From DASULK01 sp036278255 (GTDB lineage: Bacteria > Actinomycetota > Actinomycetes > Mycobacteriales > Micromonosporaceae), in NCBI GenBank assembly GCA_036278255.1, contig DASULK010000231.1, positions 1-64,000 of the forward strand: a stretch of 64,000 bases of DNA, given 5' to 3'. Shown in pieces: positions 16,989-26,490 of the stretch. A program made the translations under genes and the position numbers. The notes beneath the pieces were generated by a model that was not told the origin of the DNA, did no database searches, and saw nothing but the letters and a program-made list of their open reading frames with translations. The first letter of the stretch is position 1. Each line of letters opens with the position of its first letter.

Positions 16989-17852
16989 ATGGCACGCAAG
17001 AGGGAACGGAAGCGGGAGACGGTGCTGAGGCGCACCGCCACCGGTTCGGCTCAACTGGTGCCCGATCGGGACCGGCCTCGCGGCTTCACCCTCCTTGTCG
17101 ACGGAACCCCGCAGTCACACGTCGACCTGGACGACCCGACTTATCTGGATTTCGACTACATCCGCCGGATTGCCTCGGCGATCGATCTGGCCGCACCGCG
17201 GCGGCAACCGCTGCGGGTGCTGCATCTCGGCGGCGGCGCGCTGACCCTGCCCCGGTATGTGGCGAAGACCCGCCCCGGCTCCAGTCAGCGAGTGGTGGAG
17301 ATCGACGCCGAACTGGTGGAGCTGGTCCGACGGTTTCTGCCGTGGCCGCCGAACCGGCGCCTTCGGGTACGGATCGGCGACGCCCGTGAAGAGCTGACCA
17401 CTATGCGTGACGACGCCTACGACGTGATCGTGGGTGATGTCTTCGTCAGCGCGCGCACCCCGGAGCACCTCGCCTCGGTGGAGTTCGTCACGGAGGTGGC
17501 CCGGGTGCTGCGGCCCGGCGGGATGTACCTGGTCAATATCGCCGACGGGCCGCCGCTGGCGTACACCCGCTGCCAGATCGCCACCGTGCAGGCGGTTCTG
17601 CCGCAGGTGTGTCTCATCGCTGACGGACGGCTGCTGCGTGGCCGGCGCTACGGCAATCTCGTGCTCGTCGCCAGCCGGGCCGAACTGCGGGTGGCGGAGC
17701 TGGCGCGGCGGGCCGCCGGGGATAGCTTCCCGGCACGTGTGCTACACCACGACGAACTGGCCCGCTTCACCGCGGGTGCCCGACCGGTCACCGATGCCGA
17801 CGCCTGCCCACCACAGCAATCCGGGGTCGTCTTCGACGCCTTGGGAACGTGA
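16989..17852 (+). CDS. Spermidine synthase-like SAM-fold protein
   Basis: A 287-residue protein with the Rossmann-like fold of spermidine synthases and methyltransferases: LRVLHLGGGALTLPRYVA (~74-91), VVEIDAELVELV, RIGDAREEL, YDVIVGDVFVSARTPEHL and VARVLRPGGMYLVNI. The typical spermidine-synthase GGGDG is replaced by LGGGALTL. The substrate is therefore uncertain and polyamine synthesis is not established. ATG 16989 lies 15 bases after the NurA-like gene, and a DNA glycosylase gene follows after 4 bases, so it may belong to the same transcript. Confidence 0.75.
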   Translation: MARKRERKRETVLRRTATGSAQLVPDRDRPRGFTLLVDGTPQSHVDLDDPTYLDFDYIRRIASAIDLAAPRRQPLRVLHLGGGALTLPRYVAKTRPGSSQRVVEIDAELVELVRRFLPWPPNRRLRVRIGDAREELTTMRDDAYDVIVGDVFVSARTPEHLASVEFVTEVARVLRPGGMYLVNIADGPPLAYTRCQIATVQAVLPQVCLIADGRLLRGRRYGNLVLVASRAELRVAELARRAAGDSFPARVLHHDELARFTAGARPVTDADACPPQQSGVVFDALGT

Positions 17853-17856
17853 TCGG

Positions 17857-18771
17857 GTGACTGAGACGGCACTGACCCGAACGCTACGAACGCCGGAGAG
17901 CTACCACCTCGCCAGCTCAGTCGGCCTGCTGGCGATGGGGGCGCATGATCCGTGCGCCCGGTTCGTCGGCGACACCTTCTGGTGGGCCACCCACACCCCG
18001 GCGGGCCCGGGCACCCTGTCATTGCGCTGCACCGGCGGAGAACTGCTGGCGGAGGGGTACGGCCTAGGCGCAGAGTGGTTGATCGAGCGGGCCGACGCGG
18101 TGGTGGGCCTACGCGACGACGTGCAGGGGTTTACGGAGATGGCGGCCGCGCATCCGGTGGTCGCCCGGATCGAACGAGCCCACCGCGGGCTGCGCCTGCC
18201 AGCCACCGGGCAAATGTTCCCGCGTCTGCTGCGGGCAATCCTGGAGCAGAAGGTCACCGGCAAAGAGGCCTTCCGGGCGTATGCGGCGACGGTACGGCGT
18301 TTCGGTGTCCCCGCGCCCGGGCCCCTGCCGAAATTGTGGGTGCCACCGGAGCCGGCCAGGATCGCGGCCGCGCCGTACTGGATGTTCCATCCGTTCGGCG
18401 TCGAGCAGCGGCGGGCCGACACGCTGCGCCGGGCGGCCGCCGAAGCCAACCGGCTGGAGCGGTGCGCCGATGCAGCGGAGGCGACCCGACGGCTGACCGC
18501 GATCACCGGCATCGGCCCGTGGACCGCTGCCGAGGTGGTCCGCACCGTGTACGGCGACCCGGACGCGGTGAGCGTCGGCGACTATCACATCCCGAACATG
18601 GTGGCGTGGGCGTTGGCCGGCGAACCACGCGGTGACGACGAGCGGATGCTCACCTTGCTGGAGCCGTTCCGCGGCCACCGCGGCCGGGTTTGCGTGCTGC
18701 TCGCGGCCGCCAACATGCACGCCCCACGCTTCGGCCCCCGCCTGGCACCCCGCTCCTTCACACATTTCTGA
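17857..18771 (+). CDS. DNA-3-methyladenine glycosylase 2 family (AlkA type)
   Basis: A 304-residue HhH-GPD base-excision glycosylase. The signature part is a helix-hairpin-helix LTAITGIGPWTAAEVV (~210-225) followed by the catalytic-Asp loop VSVGDYHIPNMV (~240-250). LLRAILEQKVTGKEAF is the conserved early helix. It would remove alkylated bases from DNA. The start is GTG 17857, with gggtg context and a 4-base gap from the preceding gene; the same frame is open further upstream only as an overlap. Its position next to end-processing genes and an ATP-dependent ligase gives a DNA-repair-rich neighbourhood. Confidence 0.88.
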   Translation: MTETALTRTLRTPESYHLASSVGLLAMGAHDPCARFVGDTFWWATHTPAGPGTLSLRCTGGELLAEGYGLGAEWLIERADAVVGLRDDVQGFTEMAAAHPVVARIERAHRGLRLPATGQMFPRLLRAILEQKVTGKEAFRAYAATVRRFGVPAPGPLPKLWVPPEPARIAAAPYWMFHPFGVEQRRADTLRRAAAEANRLERCADAAEATRRLTAITGIGPWTAAEVVRTVYGDPDAVSVGDYHIPNMVAWALAGEPRGDDERMLTLLEPFRGHRGRVCVLLAAANMHAPRFGPRLAPRSFTHF

Positions 18772-18866
18772 CGATCGTCCGCTCTAGAGGTACGGCTGCA
18801 TGCGCGGCGCCCCACATTGGACGACCCTGGCTGGGGTAGCCGCGCTGGTCCGAATGCCACCTTCTG

Positions 18867-19343
18867 TCAGGCGCTCTGGTCCCGACCCTGCTCGCACCGG
18901 CGTTTGAGACCCTCAGCCTCCATCACGATGTACCGCCGGGTCAGCGAGCCGGCGAGCAGCCCGACCAGCGCGGCCAGCAGGCCCGTCTGCTGGACGATCA
19001 GGGTGACGCGCACGGCGTCACCGTGTGAAACCAACTCGTGGCTGGCGACGGTGGTCACCCCGCCACTCGTGCTCTGCCAGGTGAAGGAACGGCCCGGGTC
19101 GTACTGGGTGACCCGCCAGGTCGCCGGCCGTAGTCGCGGCTGCTCCACCCGCACGGTGCTGCCGACGGCGAGCGGGCCCTCATCCAGCCGCCGCACCCGC
19201 GTCATCGACGCGGTCCACTCCGGCATGCGCTCCACATCGGAAAGTACCGCCCAGACCTGCTCAGGCGGCGCCGCGATCTCCGTCGACACCTCAAGCCGCA
19301 CCGAGTCTCCCTCATGGCGCCCGGTAGAGAAGATGGCGCTCAT
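18867..19343 (-). CDS. SRPBCC (START-like) family protein
   Basis: A 158-residue protein with the hydrophobic-pocket START-like fold: VRLEVSTEIAAPPEQVWAVLSDVERMPEWTASM near the N-terminus, DPGRSFTWQSTSGGV in the middle, and a long C-terminal helix (SLTRRYIVMEAEGLKRRCE). Such proteins bind small hydrophobic ligands; the ligand here is unknown. The start is ATG 19343; an in-frame ATG at 19382 would add 13 Gly/Arg-rich residues. It is divergent from ligC. Confidence 0.8.
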   Translation of the reverse strand: MSAIFSTGRHEGDSVRLEVSTEIAAPPEQVWAVLSDVERMPEWTASMTRVRRLDEGPLAVGSTVRVEQPRLRPATWRVTQYDPGRSFTWQSTSGGVTTVASHELVSHGDAVRVTLIVQQTGLLAALVGLLAGSLTRRYIVMEAEGLKRRCEQGRDQSA

Positions 19344-19403
19344 CGTACCGCCGCCGGCTCGATTGCCGCCCGCGCGAACCATGGGTCTGGTTGACTCACG
19401 TGA

Positions 19404-20495
19404 ATGAAGCTGCCGATCAATCCGCCGGTCGAACCGATGCTGGCCAAGAGCGTGCCGGAGATCCCTGCTGCCGAGGGCATGGCGTACGAGCCGAAGTGGG
19501 ACGGCTTCCGCTGCATCATCTTCCGCGATGGCGACGAGGTCGAACTGGCCAGCAGGGGCGGCAAGACGCTGACCCGCTACTTTCCTGAGGTCGTCGAGCA
19601 GGCGCGGCGCCAGCTGCCGCCGCGCTGCGTGGTCGATGGCGAACTGATCGTGATCCGCCGTGACGGAGCGGACCAGGCCCCTCGGCTGGACTTCGAGCTA
19701 CTTGGTCAACGCATTCACCCCGCCGCGTCCCGGGTCAAACTGCTCGCGGCGGAGACGCCTGCCGACTTCGTCGCCTTCGACCTGCTCGCGCTCGGCGATG
19801 AATCGCTCATGGACCAGCCGTACGCGCAACGGCGGGCCCGCCTGCAGTCGGCACTGGCCGACGTCGTGCCGCCGGTGCACGTCACCCAGATCACTACCGA
19901 CGTGGCCACCGCCCAGCGCTGGTTCCAGGTTTTCGAGGGTGCTGGCCTGGACGGGCTGATCGCCAAGCCGGCCGACATCAGGTACGCGCCGGGCAAACGG
20001 CTGATGTTCAAAATCAAACACAGCCGTACCGCGGACGTGGTGGTTGCTGGCTTCCGCTGGCACAAGTCGGGGCCGGTGGTCGGATCGCTGCTGCTCGGTC
20101 TCTACGACGACGAGGGGATCCTGCACCACGTCGGGGTCTGCGCGTCGTTCACCATGAAGCGCCGAGGCGAACTTCTCGACGAACTGGCGCCCTACCGCGA
20201 CAATGTGGCCGACCACCCCTGGCTGCACGGCGAGCACGGAGCCGGCCAGCGGCTACCTGGCGCACCGAGCCGTTGGTCGGGGGCGAAGAGTCTGGAATGG
20301 GAGCCGGTGCGCCCTGAGTTGGTTGTCGAGGTCGGATACGACGCGATGGAGGGCGACCGATTCCGGCACACCGCCCAGTTCGTCCGCTGGCGCCTCGATC
20401 GGGACCCGCGCTCGTGCCGCTACGACCAGTTCGACCGTCCGGCCCGGTTCAATGTGGACGAGGTGCTCCGGGGTGACCCGGCGAAGCCGGCGTGA
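19404..20495 (+). CDS. ligC: ATP-dependent DNA ligase, LigC type
   Basis: A 363-residue DNA ligase. Motif I YEPKWDGFRC places the adenylated lysine at K31. ELASRGGKTLTRYFPE (motif Ia region), DGELIV (motif III) and DFVAFDLLAL follow, then GLIAKP (motif IV) and MFKIKHSRTADVVV (motif V). The OB-fold part (SLLLGLYDDEGILHHVGVCASF) completes a two-domain enzyme with no polymerase or nuclease domain. This is the LigC class of actinobacterial ligases, linked to base-excision and alternative repair. A LigD-type polymerase domain gene lies 13 kb away (33232). Confidence 0.92.
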   Translation: MKLPINPPVEPMLAKSVPEIPAAEGMAYEPKWDGFRCIIFRDGDEVELASRGGKTLTRYFPEVVEQARRQLPPRCVVDGELIVIRRDGADQAPRLDFELLGQRIHPAASRVKLLAAETPADFVAFDLLALGDESLMDQPYAQRRARLQSALADVVPPVHVTQITTDVATAQRWFQVFEGAGLDGLIAKPADIRYAPGKRLMFKIKHSRTADVVVAGFRWHKSGPVVGSLLLGLYDDEGILHHVGVCASFTMKRRGELLDELAPYRDNVADHPWLHGEHGAGQRLPGAPSRWSGAKSLEWEPVRPELVVEVGYDAMEGDRFRHTAQFVRWRLDRDPRSCRYDQFDRPARFNVDEVLRGDPAKPA

Positions 20496-20499
20496 CACG

Positions 20500-20532
20500 G
20501 GCGGCGCCCCGGGTCCCCCCCGAGGCGCCGCC
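20500..20532. terminator. Bidirectional hairpin between ligC and the M28 peptidase
   Basis: Perfect 9-bp stem ggcggcgcc (20500-20508) / ggcgccgcc (20524-20532) with a 15-base loop, placed between two convergent stop codons. Confidence 0.65.
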
Positions 20533-20547
20533 TTGAGCGTCAGTCCG

Positions 20548-21951
20548 TCACGTCCAGCGCGGCTGGGCCGTGGCGTACATGGCGCTGCCGATCAGTTCGA
20601 GCGACACCTGCAGCCGCTCCAGGCTGATGTTCTTCGCGATCGTGTCCTCAGGAGTGTGGTACAGCGGTTCGAGCTGTGCCGGTGACTCCTCGCCCCGCCA
20701 GGAGAAGTTGGCGCTGGCGATGCCGACCTCCTGGAAGGCCTGATGGTCGCTGGAGCCCCGCTGGGTGACCGGCGAGACGATCGGGTCGTACCCGAGCCGG
20801 GCCGCGGCGGCGGCCACCTCATCGGTGGCCCGGTTCGACCGGCCGTCGTAGGAGAGCAGCCAGTAGCGGGTGGCCGGGTCCCAACTCGTCGCCACCATGT
20901 CGTTCTGGTAGACGGCGAGGATGCGGTCGCGCTCGTTCTGCGGCAACTGCCGCACGTAGTGCCGGGCTCCGAGAAGCCCCTGCTCCTCCGAGCCCCACAG
21001 CGCGATCCGCAGCGTCGCCTCGGTCGGCAGGCCCCGCAGCACCCGGGCCAGCTCAAGACAGAGAACTGTGCCCGAGCCGTCATCGTTCGCCCCGGGCGCC
21101 CCGATCACGCTGTCGTAGTGGGCGCTCACCATGACGACCGGCCCGTCCGTCGGCTGTGGCCGCTTACGCCACTCGGCGAGCACATTGTGGGAGGTCAGTC
21201 CCCGGTGCGCCTCGGTGCTGACCGTCAGCGTGAGGCGGCTCTGCTGGAGCAGGTCACGCAGGCGGTGCTTCTGCGCCTGGCTCGCCCCGACCACAGGGAT
21301 CGGCACCGGCGAAGACGCCGAACCGGGCAGGGTGGGTACGAACGCCCCGGCCACTCGCGGCGCCGCGGCGTCTGCCGCCAGGAAGACCACCGCTGCCGCA
21401 CCCCGGGCCACCGCCGTCGCTACCAGTTGCTCGCGGCGCGATGCGACATAGTCGATGAGTACGACCTTGCCGGTGACGTTCTCGGGGTAGTCGGTGGCTG
21501 CACCCGCGCCGGTGTCCACCGCATCACCGGCGACGCTGGTGTCCAGTGCCGCTTGCGCCGCAGCACCCATCTGCCAGCACAGGTCGTCCGGCAGCCCGGA
21601 CGGGGAGCCGAGCTGGGCGAGGAACTTGTCCGCCACGGCGAACGGCTGCAGGATCGTCTCGTATCCGAGGTCGTCCAGCACGCCCGCGATGTAGTTGGCG
21701 GCGGTGCGCTCCGAGGCTGTCCCGCCGATCCGCGGTCCAATGTCCTCGGTGAGCACCCGGAGGTGGGTCAGGGCCCGTTCCGCCGAGACCTGGGATGCGA
21801 CGACGCGGTCGCCGGGGGTGAGTAGGGGTGGCCGGGCGGCACCGGGCCGCTGATCGGTCACAGCCCAGGCGGGCGCAGGGAGTGTGACGGCGGCGGCGCC
21901 GCCCAACGCGACGGTCAGCATCCGGCGCCGTGTGAACGGGGAGCCGGACAT
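20548..21951 (-). CDS. Exported M28-family zinc aminopeptidase with PA domain
   Basis: A 467-residue secreted metallopeptidase. The N-terminus SPFTRRRMLTVALGGAAAV is a twin-arginine signal ending near APAWA. A PA (protease-associated) insert (~130-240: GKVVLIDYVASRREQLVATAVARGAAAVVFLA) precedes the catalytic domain. The M28 zinc ligands and catalytic residues are visible: SAHYDS, GANDDGSG, WGSEEQGLLGARHYV, QNDMV and, near the C-terminus, YHTPEDT. It would act on peptides outside the cell. The start is ATG 21951; TTG 22005 would add 18 residues and cannot be excluded. Confidence 0.88.
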   Translation of the reverse strand: MSGSPFTRRRMLTVALGGAAAVTLPAPAWAVTDQRPGAARPPLLTPGDRVVASQVSAERALTHLRVLTEDIGPRIGGTASERTAANYIAGVLDDLGYETILQPFAVADKFLAQLGSPSGLPDDLCWQMGAAAQAALDTSVAGDAVDTGAGAATDYPENVTGKVVLIDYVASRREQLVATAVARGAAAVVFLAADAAAPRVAGAFVPTLPGSASSPVPIPVVGASQAQKHRLRDLLQQSRLTLTVSTEAHRGLTSHNVLAEWRKRPQPTDGPVVMVSAHYDSVIGAPGANDDGSGTVLCLELARVLRGLPTEATLRIALWGSEEQGLLGARHYVRQLPQNERDRILAVYQNDMVATSWDPATRYWLLSYDGRSNRATDEVAAAAARLGYDPIVSPVTQRGSSDHQAFQEVGIASANFSWRGEESPAQLEPLYHTPEDTIAKNISLERLQVSLELIGSAMYATAQPRWT

Positions 21952-22137
21952 TCCCGACGCGTCTGGGGTGGAAGATGCAGCGCTTGAGTCCAATGCGGTC
22001 TCCAACTTCTCACGGGCGGAGCCGACGCCGGCATGCTCCGCGAGCCACGATCACAAGCATGATCACGCGATGTCCGTCAATCTATCCAGGCCTCCGCACC
22101 CGTTCAAGACCCAGTTCATGCCAACTACAGACAGTCG

Positions 22138-23028
22138 TCAGCCCTTGACCGCCCCCTGAGTGAAGCCGGCGATGAACCGGTCCAAAAAGAGGTTGAAGAC
22201 CATGGCGATCGGCACCGCCACGAGCACCGTCGCCGCCTGCAGCGACTGCCAGAAGAAGACGTCACCACGGATCAGTTCGGTCGGCACCCCGGTCGAGAGG
22301 ACTTTCTCACTCGTCGGAGACACGAACGACAGGGCATAGATGAACTCGCTGGCGGTCAGGGTGAACGCGAAGACCACCACCGCCACGATGCCCGGAAAGG
22401 TCAGCGGCACCACCGCCCGCCAGAACGCGCCCAGCCGGCTGTATCCGTCAACCATCGCCTGCTCCTCGATGTCGCGCGGGATGGCTTTGAGGAAGCCGAT
22501 CAGCAGCCACACCGAGACCGGGACGGTGATGGTCGGATAGATGAACACCAGCGACCAGGTGGAGTCCTGCAGCCCGGTGGCGACCACCAGCCGCGACAGC
22601 GACAGAAAAAGCAGGCTCGGTGGCACGAGATAGACCAGGAAAATCGCCACACCGAACCAGCCGGCCCACGGGCGGTCCAGCCGGGCCAGGGCGTACGCCG
22701 CCGGCAACCCGAGCAGCAGCGTGATCGCGACGACGAGCACCCCGACCCAGAGGGTGTTCCAGGCGAACGTACCGAACGCCGTCTGTTTGAACAGGTAGAG
22801 CACGTGGTCGGAGGTTGCCGGGCGGTTGTAGGTGAACGGGTTGTTCGCCGGGTTGTAGAGGTCCCGGTTCTGTTTGAAGGCGGTGATCAGGCTCCACAGG
22901 AACGGGGCCGCGCAGAGGAACGCGGCGAACCACGCCGCGGCGTGCACGCCGATCCTGCCGAACACGTGCCGCCGCGCATACCGGCGGCGCAGCGTCGCCG
23001 CCGCCGCGGCCGCGGGGACGGTGGTCAT
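22138..23028 (-). CDS. Sugar-type ABC transporter permease (MalG type)
   Basis: A 296-residue permease with six predicted helices and the EAA-type loop EEQAMVDGYSRLGAFWRAVVP. The start ATG 23028 overlaps the upstream permease stop (ATGA). It is the last gene of an operon encoding binding protein, ATPase and two permeases. The carried compound is unknown; the MalFG-type fold points to a carbohydrate or polyol. Confidence 0.87.
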   Translation of the reverse strand: MTTVPAAAAAATLRRRYARRHVFGRIGVHAAAWFAAFLCAAPFLWSLITAFKQNRDLYNPANNPFTYNRPATSDHVLYLFKQTAFGTFAWNTLWVGVLVVAITLLLGLPAAYALARLDRPWAGWFGVAIFLVYLVPPSLLFLSLSRLVVATGLQDSTWSLVFIYPTITVPVSVWLLIGFLKAIPRDIEEQAMVDGYSRLGAFWRAVVPLTFPGIVAVVVFAFTLTASEFIYALSFVSPTSEKVLSTGVPTELIRGDVFFWQSLQAATVLVAVPIAMVFNLFLDRFIAGFTQGAVKG

Positions 23029-23993
23029 CAGTGCACCTCCATTTTCCGCACCGCCCGCAGGATCGCGATGGCCGCGGCGAGCAGCAGCGGGAAGAGGAAC
23101 AGCGCCACCGCCGCCCCCTGCCCGACGTCGCCGCCGTCGATGCCACGGAAGAACGCCCAGCTGGTCAGCACCTGGGTTGCGTTGTTCGGCCCGCCGTTGG
23201 TGAGGACGTCCACCACCGCCATGTCGGTGAACGTGAAGATGGCGCCGAACAGCGCCGCCACGGCGATCACCGGCAGCGTCATGGGGATGGTCACCTCGAA
23301 CATCCGCCGCCACCAGCCGGCGCCGTCGACCCGGGCCGCCTCGTCGAGGTCCCGGGGGATGGCCACCAAGCCGGCCATCACGATGACCGCGGCGAGCGGG
23401 GTGACCCGCCAGACATGGACGGCGATCACCGAGCCCATCGCCAGGGACGGCTCCCCGAGCCAGTACATGTTGGAATCCGGGCCGAGCAGCGCGTCCGGGC
23501 TGCCGAGCAGACCCAGTTGGCGCAGCAGCCAGTCGATCGGCGAGAAGATGGAGTCCAGCAGCCACAGCCAGGCGACCGCTCCCAGCGTCACGGGCGTCGT
23601 CCACGGCAGCAGCACCAGAAAACGCACCACCCACTTGCCTCGAAAATCAACGACGAGGATGTTCGCCAATATTTTGCCGAACACCACGATGAGCAGCATC
23701 GAGATGCTGGTGAACAGGAACGTGTTGCCCAGCGACTGCCAGAACACCGGGTCGTCGAAGATGCGTTCGAAGTTGCGCAGCCCGACGAAGTCGTACGACG
23801 GGTCGCCGGCGGTCACGTCGGAGAGCGCGAACCCGACCGCCAGGACGAAAGGCACCCCAACCAGCGCGAGAATGTAGACCACGCTCGGCATCAGGAACAG
23901 CCAGGCCAGCGCCCCGTCCCGGTCGGCGAACCGGCGCCGACCGGGGGGTACCTCGGTCACTTCCCGCACCCGCGGGGTGGCGGTGGCGGTCAT
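23028..23993 (-). CDS. Sugar-type ABC transporter permease (MalF type)
   Basis: A 321-residue permease. The first helix is LAWLFLMPSVVYILALVGVPFVLAV, and the EAA loop reads DEAARVDGAGWWRRMFEVTIP. Both ends use 4-base ATGA overlaps, with the ATPase upstream and the second permease downstream, so the operon is tightly coupled. Confidence 0.87.
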   Translation of the reverse strand: MTATATPRVREVTEVPPGRRRFADRDGALAWLFLMPSVVYILALVGVPFVLAVGFALSDVTAGDPSYDFVGLRNFERIFDDPVFWQSLGNTFLFTSISMLLIVVFGKILANILVVDFRGKWVVRFLVLLPWTTPVTLGAVAWLWLLDSIFSPIDWLLRQLGLLGSPDALLGPDSNMYWLGEPSLAMGSVIAVHVWRVTPLAAVIVMAGLVAIPRDLDEAARVDGAGWWRRMFEVTIPMTLPVIAVAALFGAIFTFTDMAVVDVLTNGGPNNATQVLTSWAFFRGIDGGDVGQGAAVALFLFPLLLAAAIAILRAVRKMEVH

Positions 23994-25027
23994 AACCGGA
24001 CCGCCTCGACGCGCCGCCCGGTGTCGGTGGCGAAGAAACGCAACCGGTCGCGGGCCACCGCAAAGTCGTACGTCTGCCCGGCGCTGATGGGGGTTGCGAC
24101 GGTGGCCGGCAGCCGGGCCACCACCCGGGTCGCCGCGCCGATGCCGCCGGCTGTGCCGTACACGTGTCGGTCACCGGAGAGGTATTCGATGCGCTCCACC
24201 GCCAGCGGCACCGTCTCCAACTCCACGCCGGCCGGTAGCGCCTCGGCGGGCAGCAGATGTTCCGGACGGAACCCAACGAGGTGGGCGTCACGGGCCACCA
24301 GGTTCATCGGCGGCGACCCGATGAAGGTGGCGACGAAGGTGTCGGCCGGGTCGTCGTACACCTCGGCGGGTTTGCCGATCTGGTGCACCTTGCCGTTGCT
24401 GAGCACCGCGATCCGGTCGCCCAGCCCCATCGCCTCCACCTGATCATGGGTGACGTAGATGGTGGTGGTGGAGACCTCCTGCTGGAACCGTTTGAGCTCG
24501 TCGCGGGCACTGGCCCGCAGCTTGGCATCTAGATTAGACAGTGGCTCATCGAGCAGGAAGACGTGCGGTTCCCGCACGAGCGCCCGGGCCAACGCCACCC
24601 GCTGGCGCTCGCCGCCGGAGAGTTGGCGCGGCTTGCGGGCCAGCAGGTGCCCGATGCCGAGCAGCTCTGCAGCCCACCGCGCCTTGCGCTCCCGATCCGG
24701 GCGGGGCATGCCCGCAGCTCGCAGCGGGAAGACGATGTTGGCCAGCACTGTCTTATGGGGGTAGAGCGCATAGCTCTGGAACACCATGGCGATCTTGCGG
24801 GCCCGCGGCGGCAGCCCTGTGACCGCATGCCCGTCAATCAACACTTCGCCGGCGGTGGGCTGTTCCAGCCCGGCGATCGTACGCAGCAGGGTGGTTTTAC
24901 CGCACCCGGACGGCCCGAGGAGGACCAGATACTCGCCCTCCTCGGTGGCCAGGTCCACCTCGTCGACGGCGCGCACCTTGCCGCCGTCGTACTCCTTGAC
25001 CAGACGCCGGACCTCGACGACCGCCAT
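23990..25027 (-). CDS. ABC transporter ATPase, UgpC/MsmK type
   Basis: A 345-residue ATPase: Walker A LGPSGCGKTT (~40-49), Q-loop FQSYALYPH, signature QLSGGERQRVALARAL, Walker B VFLLDEPLSNLDAKLR and switch VTHDQ. After ~235 residues comes the TOBE-type regulatory domain (NLVARDAHLVGFRPEHLL). This is the CUT1 sugar-importer type. Unlike the ceb-type locus, this operon carries its own energiser, which could in principle also serve CebFG (speculative). The start ATG 25027 overlaps the binding-protein stop. Confidence 0.92.
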   Translation of the reverse strand: MAVVEVRRLVKEYDGGKVRAVDEVDLATEEGEYLVLLGPSGCGKTTLLRTIAGLEQPTAGEVLIDGHAVTGLPPRARKIAMVFQSYALYPHKTVLANIVFPLRAAGMPRPDRERKARWAAELLGIGHLLARKPRQLSGGERQRVALARALVREPHVFLLDEPLSNLDAKLRASARDELKRFQQEVSTTTIYVTHDQVEAMGLGDRIAVLSNGKVHQIGKPAEVYDDPADTFVATFIGSPPMNLVARDAHLVGFRPEHLLPAEALPAGVELETVPLAVERIEYLSGDRHVYGTAGGIGAATRVVARLPATVATPISAGQTYDFAVARDRLRFFATDTGRRVEAVRL

Positions 25028-26472
25028 CAGCCGCCCACCAGTCCCTGGGCGCGCCACTTGGCGAAGATGGGTCTGATCTGTGCCTCCGCTTCGGCGACCG
25101 CCTGGCGCGCGCTGACCTCACCGCGTGCGGCCCGGGCAAACATGTTCGGAATGATGAAGGTGTTGAACACCTCGCCTTCCGCCGTGTTGGCTGGTCCGGG
25201 GTGGCCGATGTTCGTGCTCCATTTACTGGCGTCACTGAGGATATTCAGCTTGTCGGCCGGCTTCGAACCGAACGGGTCATTGGCCAGCCAGTCGTTCAGC
25301 TGCGGGGTCAGCTTGTCCCAGGCACAGAAGTCGTAGAGCTGGCTGGCGTAGCTGGCGGCCGCGAAGTTGGCCGTGTAGTGAAGCAGGAACTCCTTGGCGG
25401 CGTCCGGGTTCTGCGCGTGCTTCGGGCTGATCCAGTTGTACAGCACGTGCTGCGCCGCCAGCGCCCCCTGCGGGCCCCGCAACGGCGGCACGAAGAGGAT
25501 GTCTTCGGCCACCTCCGGGGAGGTGCCCTGCGCGGTGCGGTACGCCGAGATCGAGTTCACCGCGTACGAGAGCTTGCCGGCGACTAGGCCCTGGTTGTTG
25601 CTGGCGGCGTTCCAGGAGAAGACCTCGTTGGTCATCGTCTCCTTGAACAGCCGGCTCATGAACTCCACCGCGGCCACGGTCTGGTCGGAGTTGATGACAA
25701 TGTTTTCGTTAGCATCCTGGATCGAGGCGCCGTAGGACCACATGAGCGCCCGCAGCACCATGTTGGAGTCGATCTCCTGAGACATGCCCAGGCCCATCTG
25801 CACGCCCTTCAATTTTTTGATTTCAGCGCCGCCGGCCAGCAGCTCGTCCCAGGTGGACGGGCCGTTGGGGAAGCCCACCGGCTCCCAAAGTGACTTGCGG
25901 TAGTTGCCGGGGTCGGACACCCAGCCCGGCGAGTACGCGTAGTACTTGCCGGTCGCCGGGTTGAAGCTGGACTTGCGGCACAGCTCCAGTTGGGTGCCCC
26001 AGCGCTTGACCGCCTCTTCGGTGACGTCCTTCATGTCGAGCACACTCGGCTCGAACTGTGACAGCGGGGCGATGAACTGGATCAGGTCGTGCCCCTGGCC
26101 CGCCGAGATCTCGGCGGCGATGCGGGTGGTGATCTGGGCCTGGTCGATGTGGTCAACCTGCACGTTGACACCGACCTCGCGGCCCCACCGCTGCACGAAC
26201 GCATCGAACCAGGTGTCGTGGCTCGGCACGAAGTGGCTCCAGAGCAGGATCTTCAGGTCTCCGGAGAGTTTGCGGGTCGGTGCGGTGAAGGTCTCCTCGG
26301 GCGCGCCGCCCGGCGCGGCGGTCGGGCCGCCGGGGCCGGAGGTCTCCTCGCTGGCGCAGGCGCCGACCGAGGCAAGTGACGCGCCCAGCATGACGCCGCC
26401 GGTGGTGCGCAGCAGGCTGCGGCGGGTGCGGGGCGTTGAGAAGAATCCGGGGCGGGAAGTGCTATCAGACAT
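25027..26472 (-). CDS. Extracellular solute-binding lipoprotein (Tat type)
   Basis: A 481-residue substrate-binding protein. The N-terminus TPRTRRSLLRTTGGVMLGASLASVGACAS combines a twin-arginine motif with a lipobox Cys (~40), so it is probably exported folded and lipidated. The mature part has the family-1 sugar-binding pattern (SAGQGHDLIQFIAPLSQFEP, MGLGMSQEIDSNMVLRALMWSYG, KEFLLHYTANFAAASYASQLYDFCAW). It leads a four-gene ABC operon. The upstream frame stays open but ATG 26472 starts the signal peptide. The ligand is unknown. Confidence 0.87.
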   Translation of the reverse strand: MSDSTSRPGFFSTPRTRRSLLRTTGGVMLGASLASVGACASEETSGPGGPTAAPGGAPEETFTAPTRKLSGDLKILLWSHFVPSHDTWFDAFVQRWGREVGVNVQVDHIDQAQITTRIAAEISAGQGHDLIQFIAPLSQFEPSVLDMKDVTEEAVKRWGTQLELCRKSSFNPATGKYYAYSPGWVSDPGNYRKSLWEPVGFPNGPSTWDELLAGGAEIKKLKGVQMGLGMSQEIDSNMVLRALMWSYGASIQDANENIVINSDQTVAAVEFMSRLFKETMTNEVFSWNAASNNQGLVAGKLSYAVNSISAYRTAQGTSPEVAEDILFVPPLRGPQGALAAQHVLYNWISPKHAQNPDAAKEFLLHYTANFAAASYASQLYDFCAWDKLTPQLNDWLANDPFGSKPADKLNILSDASKWSTNIGHPGPANTAEGEVFNTFIIPNMFARAARGEVSARQAVAEAEAQIRPIFAKWRAQGLVGG

Positions 26473-26490
26473 GGGGCGACTCCTCCAGCC

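Noticed and set aside
22138..26472. Maltose or trehalose importer
   Set aside because: The proteins are CUT1 type, but there is no adjacent glycosidase, regulator or operator to name a sugar.
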